From contig JAUXMQ010000012.1 of the NCBI GenBank assembly GCA_030623125.1, positions 1-11,207 of the forward strand: a stretch of 11,207 bases of DNA, written 5' to 3'. A program made the position numbers and the translations under genes. The notes under the pieces are model-generated. The model was given only the letters and a program-made list of their open reading frames with translations, was not told the origin of the DNA and did no database searches. Shown piece after piece: positions 1 through 6,950 of this stretch. The stretch's first letter is position 1. Each line of letters opens with the position of its first letter. Source of the stretch: Acidimicrobiia bacterium (lineage in GTDB: Bacteria > Actinomycetota > Acidimicrobiia > Spongiisociales > ZC4RG35).

Positions 1-2596
1 CAGGGCTCCACCCGTCGTCATGGTTAACCGCCAGAGAAACCCTCCCCGAACCGGGCTCACCAACGAAACCTGTCCCCGATCGAAGCCAGACCGATTCGGT
101 TCCCGAGTCCGCCAGCGGGGTCGAGACAGGGTTGGCGAAGACTCTCGAGTCCGGGTCGAGGGGAGTGGGCACCAGATCGAGTTGGGCAACAAATACCTCA
201 TCCAAACGGAACGTCGGGCCGAGAAGGATCAGCCAGTCGATGGCAAACGGCGCGAGCAGGTTCCCGGGTCGCAATTCGCCACCGCTGCTGATTCTCACGA
301 GTGCGGTGTCGAGCTCGTGATCGCCGGGGAGTGGGATCGGCAGCCAGACTTCGTCGCTGGTCATACCGTGGCCATCGACAAGGCGATACCAAAAACCAGG
401 CCCCGGCCTGGCTTCTCCCGGGATGTCGTCTCTCTGCGTCGAGGCGACGAGAATCCGGCCTGGATCGGCGTCACCAGCCAGCGCTGATGCAAACTCGATC
501 CGCTCGTTGAGGTCACCCCCCGGCAGGCCGAGACGCCCATTTCCCAAGATTCCAATGGACAAGAAGAGAATGATGATCGACACAAGAGCGCCCATGAGCC
601 GAAACGGGTTGGATGGCACGACGTCGAGACCGGTCGCCACGATGAGGGCAGTCCCGAAGGATGCCAGAACGAGGGCTGCTTCTTCGACCCCCGGGCCACC
701 ATATGGCAGACCCGCTGCCAGCAAACCGGAGAGTCCCAAGACGGCGCCCAGTGTTCCGAGTCGTCTCGTTTTCGAGTCAATGAACACCATGGGCACAAAA
801 CCAACAGCAAGCAACACCGGCCACAGCTCGGCAACCGACAGACCGAGCCTTCGTCCGGAGTCCAGAGTCCAACCGGTGTCGCCCAGGATGAATGGGGCCG
901 CGACGACCGCCCCGAGAAGACCGACGAGAGTGAGCCCGAAACTGGAATCCTTGCCCCCAGACAGCTTCCACACGATCACAGAGAGAAGCGGGACAATCGC
1001 GAGAAGGGGAGAGAAGGCTGCCAGTGGTATCCCGAGAAGGACAGCCCATCCGATATGGCTGAGCCGCCCTCTGCCGACCTCATCGGGATGTACGAACACC
1101 GCCCGAACGGCCCAGGGCAGCGTTGCTGCCGCGGCCAGGGCCAACCATGACCCCGACCCCACGAGAATCGCCGTGCCGGGACCGGCGAGAAGCACCAATC
1201 CAGACAGATATCGGCCGGGGCCGCGATATCCGAGACGCCCCGCGAGACGTCCCATTCCCACGACCGCGAGGAGCCCGAAGGCGATGGTCAGAAGTGTGCG
1301 AGCGGCGCCCTCGGCGCCTAGCCAAAGCCACGACCAGAGACCGGTGACACCAACTGAGGGATGGACCGGCGCAGGAGAGCCCAGACCTGAATCATTCCAA
1401 CCGGCGAACCAACGATCCAGAGACGTCGCTGCCTCTTCGAACGGGAAGCTGGCACCAACGTTCGGAACACCGATGAATATCAAGAAGCGCATGGCGAATG
1501 CCAGAACGAGCACAGCTATCGCAGCGCCCCATATTCCCGATGAGCCCCGGACACGCCTGGTCCCACGGGCAATGGCTTGATCCTCATCGAACATGGAGAG
1601 AATCCGCACAACCAGCTCCGAGCCGACGGCTCGCAGCCGAACCGACCCCCGAGCTTGAAACCGGAACAGCTCCTCATCACCCAGCACGCGAACCGACCTG
1701 AAGCGTCGCCGAAGACCGATCGTGGATGGGAGGTGATAGGCATTCCACGCCCACGAGAAGGAATAGCGGGCGGCCGGCCTCCATCGGAGGAGAAGCATGC
1801 TAAGAAGTGAGTCGAGAACCGAGACAATGAAGTCATAGGGGATCAACCACAGAAGTGTCAGCGGGCTGTATGCCGTGACCATTGCCCGCAGACGGCCCGC
1901 TTGCTCCCGCCATCCGTGGCCATGTTCGTTGCACCGCCCCTGGTGATAGACCTCCGAAGACGGGACACTGATCACCCTCCCCCCAGCCAGACGCGCTCGC
2001 TGCGAGAAATCGAGACCGGCCGCTATCGGAGGAAGAAGCTCGTCAAGACCTCTGAGACCCTGGGCGAGATCACGACGAACCAACATCGACGCCGACCTGA
2101 CAAACGCAACTTCGCGGACGACGTCGTATTGCTGAAGATCGATTTCTCCTTCGTCAAGCCCGCTGTGGGACTCACCGAACACATCCGTCGAGCTCCCAAC
2201 CGCTTCTAGCTCCTCGCCGGTACCGGCAACAAGGAGCTTGGAGCCGCCCAGAGCCGCATCGGCAAGCTCGACCTCGGTGACCAATGCCCCCAGGGCATCG
2301 GGGCGTGGACGTGCGTCGGAATGGAGTATCCACAGATAGTCGATGTCGTCACCCGCAGCCTTGATCGCCTCCTCAAGAGAATCTGCGGTCGTCGCCCCAT
2401 CAGGGATCTCGCCAGATTCACCACCCACAACCACGACATCGGGAGTCGGGTCATAAACTTGTCGGCCAACAGCAGCAAGAGCCGCGGCGAGGTCTGCTCC
2501 GCCGACCGTCGTCATGAGAACTTTGACCACCGGCGAGGCGGATAGATCTTCGGTCGACTGTGTTTCCGCGGCTCGCGGAGTAGGTGCATCGGTCAT
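1..2596 (-). CDS. Large GT2-like glycosyltransferase with polytopic membrane region (partial, C-terminus beyond left edge)
   Basis: The frame is open from an ATG at 2596 down to the window edge, giving 865 codons with no stop. Residues about 22-220 resemble a GT-A (GT2) domain: an opening beta strand (PVVKVLMTT), WILHSDARPRPDAL at 89-102 at the usual metal-binding place, GLDFSQRARLAGGRV at 194-208 with Asp196 as candidate catalytic base, and EVYHQG ending in the usual His218. The first donor-binding Asp (VDxGSxD in relatives) is absent; VVVVGGESGE stands there. A hydrophobic segment follows at 247-270. After a basic, probably cytosolic stretch come about nine or ten membrane segments between 356 and 684, then a soluble region from 690 on. 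A DRWFAGWNDSGLGSPAP stretch (394-410) recalls, from memory, similar large actinobacterial glycosyltransferases encoded near cofD. Likely role: assembly of an envelope glycan at the membrane; donor and acceptor are unknown. An in-frame ATG at 2608 is an alternative start, and neither start has a clear Shine-Dalgarno. Confidence 0.8.
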   Translation of the reverse strand, partial: MTDAPTPRAAETQSTEDLSASPVVKVLMTTVGGADLAAALAAVGRQVYDPTPDVVVVGGESGEIPDGATTADSLEEAIKAAGDDIDYLWILHSDARPRPDALGALVTEVELADAALGGSKLLVAGTGEELEAVGSSTDVFGESHSGLDEGEIDLQQYDVVREVAFVRSASMLVRRDLAQGLRGLDELLPPIAAGLDFSQRARLAGGRVISVPSSEVYHQGRCNEHGHGWREQAGRLRAMVTAYSPLTLLWLIPYDFIVSVLDSLLSMLLLRWRPAARYSFSWAWNAYHLPSTIGLRRRFRSVRVLGDEELFRFQARGSVRLRAVGSELVVRILSMFDEDQAIARGTRRVRGSSGIWGAAIAVLVLAFAMRFLIFIGVPNVGASFPFEEAATSLDRWFAGWNDSGLGSPAPVHPSVGVTGLWSWLWLGAEGAARTLLTIAFGLLAVVGMGRLAGRLGYRGPGRYLSGLVLLAGPGTAILVGSGSWLALAAAATLPWAVRAVFVHPDEVGRGRLSHIGWAVLLGIPLAAFSPLLAIVPLLSVIVWKLSGGKDSSFGLTLVGLLGAVVAAPFILGDTGWTLDSGRRLGLSVAELWPVLLAVGFVPMVFIDSKTRRLGTLGAVLGLSGLLAAGLPYGGPGVEEAALVLASFGTALIVATGLDVVPSNPFRLMGALVSIIILFLSIGILGNGRLGLPGGDLNERIEFASALAGDADPGRILVASTQRDDIPGEARPGPGFWYRLVDGHGMTSDEVWLPIPLPGDHELDTALVRISSGGELRPGNLLAPFAIDWLILLGPTFRLDEVFVAQLDLVPTPLDPDSRVFANPVSTPLADSGTESVWLRSGTGFVGEPGSGRVSLAVNHDDGWSP

Positions 2597-2649
2597 GCGG
2601 GGTGCCATTGTGGTCTGAGGATGACGATGAGCAAGATCTGGGAGTTGGA
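2597..2649. promoter_or_regulatory. Short divergent intergenic region between glycosyltransferase and cofD
   Basis: Only 53 bases separate the two divergent start codons, so both promoters must overlap each other or the neighbouring coding sequence. On the minus strand TTGCTC (2634-2629) and ACAATG (2611-2606) are 17 bases apart and could be a weak -35/-10 pair. This would place transcription start within a few bases of the ATG at 2596 and argue against the ATG at 2608, which lies inside the -10. No convincing plus-strand promoter was seen. The promoter assignment is an inference from weak matches. Confidence 0.3.
2640..2644 (+). promoter_or_regulatory. Ribosome binding site of cofD
   Basis: GGGAG lies five bases before the ATG at 2650. 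It decides the start: the frame extends upstream to a GTG at 2584, but that codon has no such site, lies inside the divergent glycosyltransferase gene, and would add 22 residues ahead of the family's normal N-terminus. Confidence 0.7.
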
Positions 2650-3558
2650 ATGAAGGTTGTGGAACTGTCGGGAGGAGTGGGTGGCGCCCGTATGGCAAGA
2701 GGCCTGACGGCTGTGCGCGACGTCGATCTGACCGTTGTCGTCAACGTCGGCGACGATGAAGAGATCCATGGCCTTCACGTCTCGGCGGACCTGGACACGG
2801 TGATCTATACGCTGGCCGGCGTCGAGGGGCCTGACGGCTGGGGACGTTCCGCCGACACCTTTGTGCTCAACGAAGAACTGGCGCGATTTGGGGTGGACAA
2901 CCGTTTTCGGCTTGGCGATCTCGACCTTGCGTTGAACCTGTTCCGTACCCAGGCCCTTGCCGAGGGCAAGCCCCTCTCCGTAATCACCGCTGAGATCGCT
3001 GACAGCTTCGATCTTCGGGCCGACGTTGTTCCGGCCACCAACGACACACTGCGTACAGAAGTGAGGATCGAGGGAGACGAATGGCTCAGCTTCCAGGAAT
3101 ACTTCGTGCTCCGCGGCAATCGCGACGAGGTCAAAGAGTTGCGATACCCGGGTTCAGAAGCTGCTCATCCTGCGCCAGGGGTTCTGGAAGCGATCGGCGC
3201 CGCCGACGTCGTCGTCATAGCGCCGTCCAATCCGCCGCTGTCGATATGGCCGATCCTGGCCATCAACGAGATCCGACAGGCGATCAGAAGCCACCAGCGA
3301 GTCGTGGCGGTCAGCCCCCTTTTTGGAGGCAAATCCCTCAAAGGTCCGGCCGACCGGGTGATGGCATCACTGGGACTGCCTGCCGGCAACGCCGGGGTCA
3401 TCGAGGCATACGCTGGACTGATCGAAATGCTCGTGGTCGATACCCAAGATGCCGACGACGCAAGACAGTTGGGCGGCGTTGAGATAATGGTCACCGACAC
3501 CCGGATAGCGAGAGCCACCAGGGCGCGAGAACTCGCAGAGGAGATACTTGCCGTATGA
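2650..3558 (+). CDS. cofD: 2-phospho-L-lactate transferase family (CofD/FbiA), coenzyme F420 biosynthesis
   Basis: A 302-residue protein of normal family length. It transfers a phospholactyl or phosphoenolpyruvyl group from a GDP-activated donor to the deazaflavin Fo, giving F420-0 or dehydro-F420-0; characterised actinobacterial FbiA enzymes use the enolpyruvyl donor. Visible family features: MKVVELSGGVGGARMARGL at the N-terminus with the nucleotide-binding glycine loop, VNVGDDEEIHGLHVS at 31-45, ADLDTVIYTLAG at 46-57, WGRSADTF at 64-71, FRLGDLDLAL at 86-95, APSNPP at 191-196 and GGKSLKGPADRVM at 226-238. Where relatives usually read MSDDxVxT it has VPATNDTLRTEV (127-138), so the Met-Ser-Asp is replaced by Ala-Thr-Asn. 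The ATG start has a GGGAG site five bases upstream. The stop overlaps the cofE start (ATGA), which implies one transcript and coupled translation. CofC and the Fo synthase are not in this window. Confidence 0.95.
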   Translation: MKVVELSGGVGGARMARGLTAVRDVDLTVVVNVGDDEEIHGLHVSADLDTVIYTLAGVEGPDGWGRSADTFVLNEELARFGVDNRFRLGDLDLALNLFRTQALAEGKPLSVITAEIADSFDLRADVVPATNDTLRTEVRIEGDEWLSFQEYFVLRGNRDEVKELRYPGSEAAHPAPGVLEAIGAADVVVIAPSNPPLSIWPILAINEIRQAIRSHQRVVAVSPLFGGKSLKGPADRVMASLGLPAGNAGVIEAYAGLIEMLVVDTQDADDARQLGGVEIMVTDTRIARATRARELAEEILAV

Positions 3559-4253
3559 CACTGGAGATACACCCGCTGGTAGGCATCGGAGTGGTTTCGC
3601 CTGGCGACGACGTCGCCACAGTGCTGATTGGTGCCCTGGAGCCGCTTCAGCCGGTTTCGGGTGACGTGATCGTGGTGACCCACAAGATCGTCTCCAAGGC
3701 GGAAGGTGCCGTGCGAGAGATCATCGGTGACCCCGAAGTGTTCAAGAAGCTCCTCGTCGAGGAGCAGGCGACATCAATCGTGCGACGTCGCGGGGACCTG
3801 ATCATCGCCGAGACAAAACACGGCTTTGTCTGTGCCAACGCCGGCATCGATCGCTCCAATGCGGCACCCGGCACCATGATTCTTCTGCCCGAGGATCCGG
3901 ATCGGTCGGCGCATCGAATTAGAGCAAAGCTCGAGAGACACTTCGGAATCGAACTCGCCGTGATCATCTCAGACACCTTTGGAAGACCGTGGAGGAGGGG
4001 GCTCACCGATGTCGCAATCGGCATCTCGGGGCTCATCGCCGTGCTCGATCTCAAAGGGACGAAGGACTGGTCTGGCCGTGAGCTCGACGTGACGGAGGTT
4101 GCGGTGGCCGATGAGCTCGCGGCTGCCTCCGACCTCGTCATGGGAAAGGCAGACGGGATTCCTGCCGCTCTGGTCAGGGGCTACGAGGGTCCACGTGGTG
4201 AGGGACGAGCCGCCGATCTGGTGCGGCCGGTGGATGAGGATCTGTTCAGATAG
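3555..4253 (+). CDS. cofE: Coenzyme F420-0:L-glutamate ligase, single-domain (CofE)
   Basis: A 232-residue protein that adds L-glutamate residues to F420-0 using GTP and divalent metal, building the poly-gamma-glutamate tail of F420. Family motifs are clear: VVTHKIVSKAEGAV (40-53), HGFVCANAGIDRSN (89-102), LLPEDPDRSAHRIR (110-123), ISDTFGRPWRRGLTDVAIG (138-156), LDLKGTKDWSGREL (164-177), VADELAAASDLVMGKADGIP (184-203) and a normal ligase-domain end, VRPVDEDLFR. The start overlaps the cofD stop by four bases. The protein stops where the ligase domain ends. The mycobacterial and streptomycete FbiB carries a further nitroreductase-like FMN domain of about 200 residues that reduces dehydro-F420-0. 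None is attached here, and the next gene converges from the other strand seven bases on, so no reductase follows in this operon. Confidence 0.95.
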   Translation: MTLEIHPLVGIGVVSPGDDVATVLIGALEPLQPVSGDVIVVTHKIVSKAEGAVREIIGDPEVFKKLLVEEQATSIVRRRGDLIIAETKHGFVCANAGIDRSNAAPGTMILLPEDPDRSAHRIRAKLERHFGIELAVIISDTFGRPWRRGLTDVAIGISGLIAVLDLKGTKDWSGRELDVTEVAVADELAAASDLVMGKADGIPAALVRGYEGPRGEGRAADLVRPVDEDLFR

Positions 4254-4260
4254 AAGCTGG

Positions 4261-5535
4261 TCAGGCGCCGGGTCGTCCAAGACCCCAGTAGTCGAGTCCT
4301 GCGGCCCTGACTGCCGTTGGGTCGAGGAGGTTTCGGGAGTCCACCACCCGATAGCCCTTCATCGCTTTGGCGACGTCGGTCATGTCGATGGTGAGAAATA
4401 CCGGCCATTCGGTGGCGATGAACAAGACGTCGGCGTCTCTGGTCGCCTCGATCGGATCGGCCGCCATCGTCACCTGATCGGTGGTCGCCTCGGGGTCGTA
4501 CGCAACCACGTCGGCGCCTTCCTCTTTGAGCAACTCGGCGATGCGAAGCGCCGGCGACTCCCGGACATCGTCGGTGCCGGCCTTGAAAGCGACGCCCCAC
4601 ATGGCCACCCGACGGCCCCGAAGCCCGCCACCTGCCGCCTGCCTCACCTTTTCGGCGACACGGCGACGCTGCTGATGATCCGCGTCGATCACCGCTCGAA
4701 GCAACTCGAAGTCGTACCCGGCATCTTCGGCGACTCCGATGAGCGCTGCGGTGTCCTTGGGGAAGCACGACCCTCCATAACCAGGGCCGGGCTTGAGGAA
4801 ATGGCGACCGATGCGATGGTCCATCCCCATACCCGATATCACGTCTAACACATCTGCGCCCACGGCCTCACATACGTTCGCAAGCGTGTTGACAAATGTG
4901 AGCCGGGCGGCGAGATAGGAGTTGGATGCGTATTTGATCATCTCGGCCGAGGTCGGGTCGGTGCGCACCACCTTGGCGTCGAGGCTCGCATACAAATCAG
5001 CCACGGCTTCTGCGTCTTGTTCGTCATATGCGCCCACCACGATCCGGTCGGGCTCCATGAAGTCCTCCACAGCTTTGCCCTCTCGAAGAAACTCGGGGTG
5101 AGAAACAACTCGCGCCGGGCTACCGAGGTCGGCAAGACGTTTCCGCAAGCCGGCAACCGTCCCGGGAGGAACCGTGGACTTGACCACAAAGATGGCATCG
5201 TCAGCCACTTCGTTGGCGAGCTCATCAACAACCGCGTGCACCAAACCGAGGTCGGCCCGGCCGTCGTCGGCCTGAGGAGTCGGCAGGCAAAGAAAGATGA
5301 AGTCGGCACCCTCAGCGGCCTCGACGTTCGAAGTGTGATAGCTGATCAGATCTTGTTCGGAGCCGCTAGACAGGAGATCCGGCAATCCGTGCTCGAAAAT
5401 GGGGACATCACCCGAATCGAGTCTTGCCACGCGATCGGAATCGACCTCACCGAGTCGAACTCTGTGCCCGAGACTTGCTAGACCGCCTCCGGTGACGAGA
5501 CCGACGTACCCCGCGCCAATGATTGCTACTTGCAT
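4261..5535 (-). CDS. UDP-glucose 6-dehydrogenase (UDP-glucose/GDP-mannose dehydrogenase family)
   Basis: A 424-residue cytosolic enzyme that oxidises UDP-glucose to UDP-glucuronate with two NAD+. The N-terminal Rossmann domain begins MQVAIIGAGYVGLVTG. Further motifs: FLCLPTP (81-87), KSTVPPGT (119-126), HPEFLREG (146-153), KYASNSYLA (201-209, with the conserved Lys and Asn), and GPGYGGSCFPKD (250-261) carrying the catalytic Cys257. The C-terminal UDP-binding domain has WGVAFKAGTDDVRESPA. Length is typical. A GDP-mannose dehydrogenase is the alternative, but the GPGYGGSCFPKD form and overall pattern favour UDP-glucose. The start has GAGG five bases upstream (5544-5541). It lies 45 bases downstream of the LCP gene on the same strand, so the two probably form an operon. 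UDP-glucuronate would feed uronic-acid-containing envelope polymers or pentose precursors. Confidence 0.92.
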   Translation of the reverse strand: MQVAIIGAGYVGLVTGGGLASLGHRVRLGEVDSDRVARLDSGDVPIFEHGLPDLLSSGSEQDLISYHTSNVEAAEGADFIFLCLPTPQADDGRADLGLVHAVVDELANEVADDAIFVVKSTVPPGTVAGLRKRLADLGSPARVVSHPEFLREGKAVEDFMEPDRIVVGAYDEQDAEAVADLYASLDAKVVRTDPTSAEMIKYASNSYLAARLTFVNTLANVCEAVGADVLDVISGMGMDHRIGRHFLKPGPGYGGSCFPKDTAALIGVAEDAGYDFELLRAVIDADHQQRRRVAEKVRQAAGGGLRGRRVAMWGVAFKAGTDDVRESPALRIAELLKEEGADVVAYDPEATTDQVTMAADPIEATRDADVLFIATEWPVFLTIDMTDVAKAMKGYRVVDSRNLLDPTAVRAAGLDYWGLGRPGA

Positions 5536-5580
5536 CAGGTCCTCATGCTATGTCGAACGGTGGTTGCCTGCGATGGGTCG

Positions 5581-6897
5581 TCAGGGAACATCGGCTCCCA
5601 CGATGACGACCGCGTCGTACCCGTTATCGACTGTTCCCACCTCAACTACACCAAAACCCAGGGCTTCGACGATGATCTCGCCGTTGCCACTCCCACTGGG
5701 GACCACAACGATGGTTTGGGCGTAGTCGGCCGTGTCGGCGTCACCGACCGACTCGACCAGGAAACCCTTCGACTCGAGGGTGCGAGACATGTCACCTGCC
5801 GACCCAGCGACACCGTTGCCATTGAGGACATGAATTCTGAGAGGCTGAGAGGAGAAGGCGATGCCTGCCCGGAAGTTGGCGAGCACTGCGCCGGCCTCAG
5901 GCTCTTCTGCGATGAGGACGGATCGTCCACCGATGCTCGTGCCATATGCCGGCAGGGTTGTGGCCTCTATCGAACCGGCAAGAATCCCCCTGAAAGCCCA
6001 GGCAAGGCCGGCCACCGAGGAAGACGCCAGAGTGGAGTCGATGGTCATGTGTCTTGCGAGGGCCGCAGCGATGTCACCTGCCTCGGTGATCGAACCTGGT
6101 CTCCTCAGCTTGGTGACGATGGCGCGAACCACCTCCTGTTGACGCTCGGTGCGCCCGATGTCGTTGGCGTTGACGCTGACCCATCTCCCGTTCTGCAGCT
6201 CCTGGTATTTCCTCGACCGCGCATAGGCGAGAGCCGTGGCTCCATCGAGTGTCTGGGTGCCTGGCTCGACGTTGAGCCCTGACTTGAGATCCCGAGCCTG
6301 GTAGGGGAACCAGAGCTCGATCCCCCCAAGCTCGTCGATGAGGGATTCAAACCCGACAAAGTCGATCTCGACGTAGTGGTTCACCTCGACTCCAAGACTG
6401 TCCCGAATGGTCTCGACCATCAGCGAAGGCCCGCCGAACGCGTAGGCGGAGTTGATCCGGTTCTGGCCATGCCCGGCGATGTCCACATACAGGTCACGGG
6501 GGATGCTGAGGATCTGGGCTGCCGAGGTGTCAGAGTCGAATCGCACCAGCATGATGACATCCCCTCGAGCTCCGCCGGCAGGCCCAAAGTTCGTGAGGTC
6601 GTCGAGACCGGCCCGCGAGTCAGAGCCGATCACCAGGAATGTCAGATCGTCGCCGCTCGCTTCGTCGAGAACCTCGACGACCTCGCTGTTCGTGTCGGCT
6701 GTGGCCAGAAGCCCCTGACCGGTGTTGATGGCCCATATGGCTGCGAGCGCCACGAAATTGGCCACCACCAGCAAGGAAATGATTGTGACCTTTAGCCACT
6801 TGGGTAGCCGACGCCGCGAAGGGGTTTGGGACGAGTTGGGCATCGTTGGTTTAGACGTTGAAAGGGTAACTGAGGTTCCATCGCTACCCGTTGCCAT
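5581..6897 (-). CDS. LytR-CpsA-Psr (LCP) family wall-polymer ligase with LytR_C domain
   Basis: A 438-residue membrane-anchored protein. LCP enzymes transfer lipid-linked glycopolymers onto peptidoglycan on the outer face of the membrane. The N-terminus is a basic cytosolic tail (RRRLPKWLK, 28-36), followed by one membrane segment at about 37-57. The LCP domain runs from about 84 to 265 with its conserved charged residues: FLVIGSDSR (87-95), ARGDVIMLVRF (110-120), LSIPRDLYV (130-138), GQNRINSAYAFGG (144-156), ALAYARSRK (222-230) and GRTERQQEV (248-256). A C-terminal LytR_C domain starts near 352 (RIHVLNGNGVAGSA). No Shine-Dalgarno precedes ATG 6897; Met19 (ATG 6843-6841) is an alternative start that would still keep the membrane anchor. 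It is the first gene of a likely two-gene unit with the UDP-glucose dehydrogenase. No active-site residue appears missing. Confidence 0.93.
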   Translation of the reverse strand: MATGSDGTSVTLSTSKPTMPNSSQTPSRRRLPKWLKVTIISLLVVANFVALAAIWAINTGQGLLATADTNSEVVEVLDEASGDDLTFLVIGSDSRAGLDDLTNFGPAGGARGDVIMLVRFDSDTSAAQILSIPRDLYVDIAGHGQNRINSAYAFGGPSLMVETIRDSLGVEVNHYVEIDFVGFESLIDELGGIELWFPYQARDLKSGLNVEPGTQTLDGATALAYARSRKYQELQNGRWVSVNANDIGRTERQQEVVRAIVTKLRRPGSITEAGDIAAALARHMTIDSTLASSSVAGLAWAFRGILAGSIEATTLPAYGTSIGGRSVLIAEEPEAGAVLANFRAGIAFSSQPLRIHVLNGNGVAGSAGDMSRTLESKGFLVESVGDADTADYAQTIVVVPSGSGNGEIIVEALGFGVVEVGTVDNGYDAVVIVGADVP

Positions 6898-6950
6898 GGT
6901 TCGAGAGCAGACCAGTTATCGTCCCGGCTGACACGAGGAGGTCTGACACT
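6898..6950. promoter_or_regulatory. Divergent promoter region between LCP gene and DLH-like gene
   Basis: A 53-base gap holds the start regions of two divergent units. On the minus strand GATAAC (6920-6915) fits an actinobacterial -10 element and would give a leader of about ten bases before the LCP ATG, consistent with that gene lacking a Shine-Dalgarno. On the plus strand TTGCCA (6891-6896), which matches TTGACA at five of six positions, stands 17 bases before a weak AGTTAT (6914-6919). The two candidate -10 elements overlap, so the promoters may compete. These are pattern matches only. Confidence 0.3.
6935..6941 (+). promoter_or_regulatory. Ribosome binding site of the DLH-like gene
   Basis: GAGGAGG lies nine bases before a TTG at 6951 and selects that TTG as the start. 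The frame extends to an earlier TTG at 6891, but this would overlap the beginning of the divergent LCP gene, has no such site, and would add 20 residues without family resemblance. Confidence 0.7.

Noticed and set aside
1..2600. Many short overlapping open frames on both strands, suggesting a decayed or gene-poor region
   Set aside because: One minus-strand frame is uninterrupted for 865 codons and has coherent domain structure; the short frames are its shadows.
2584..2649. GTG start of cofD 22 codons upstream
   Set aside because: It would run into the divergent gene and add residues before the normal MKVVELSGG beginning; the ATG at 2650 has GGGAG.
4240..4251. Inverted repeat ATCTG-TT-CAGAT at the cofE end as a terminator
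   Set aside because: Five-base stem, two-base loop and no T tract; too weak, and it is mostly cofE coding sequence.
6891..6950. Longer start for the DLH-like gene
   Set aside because: It overlaps the LCP gene start and lacks the GAGGAGG site that precedes the TTG at 6951.
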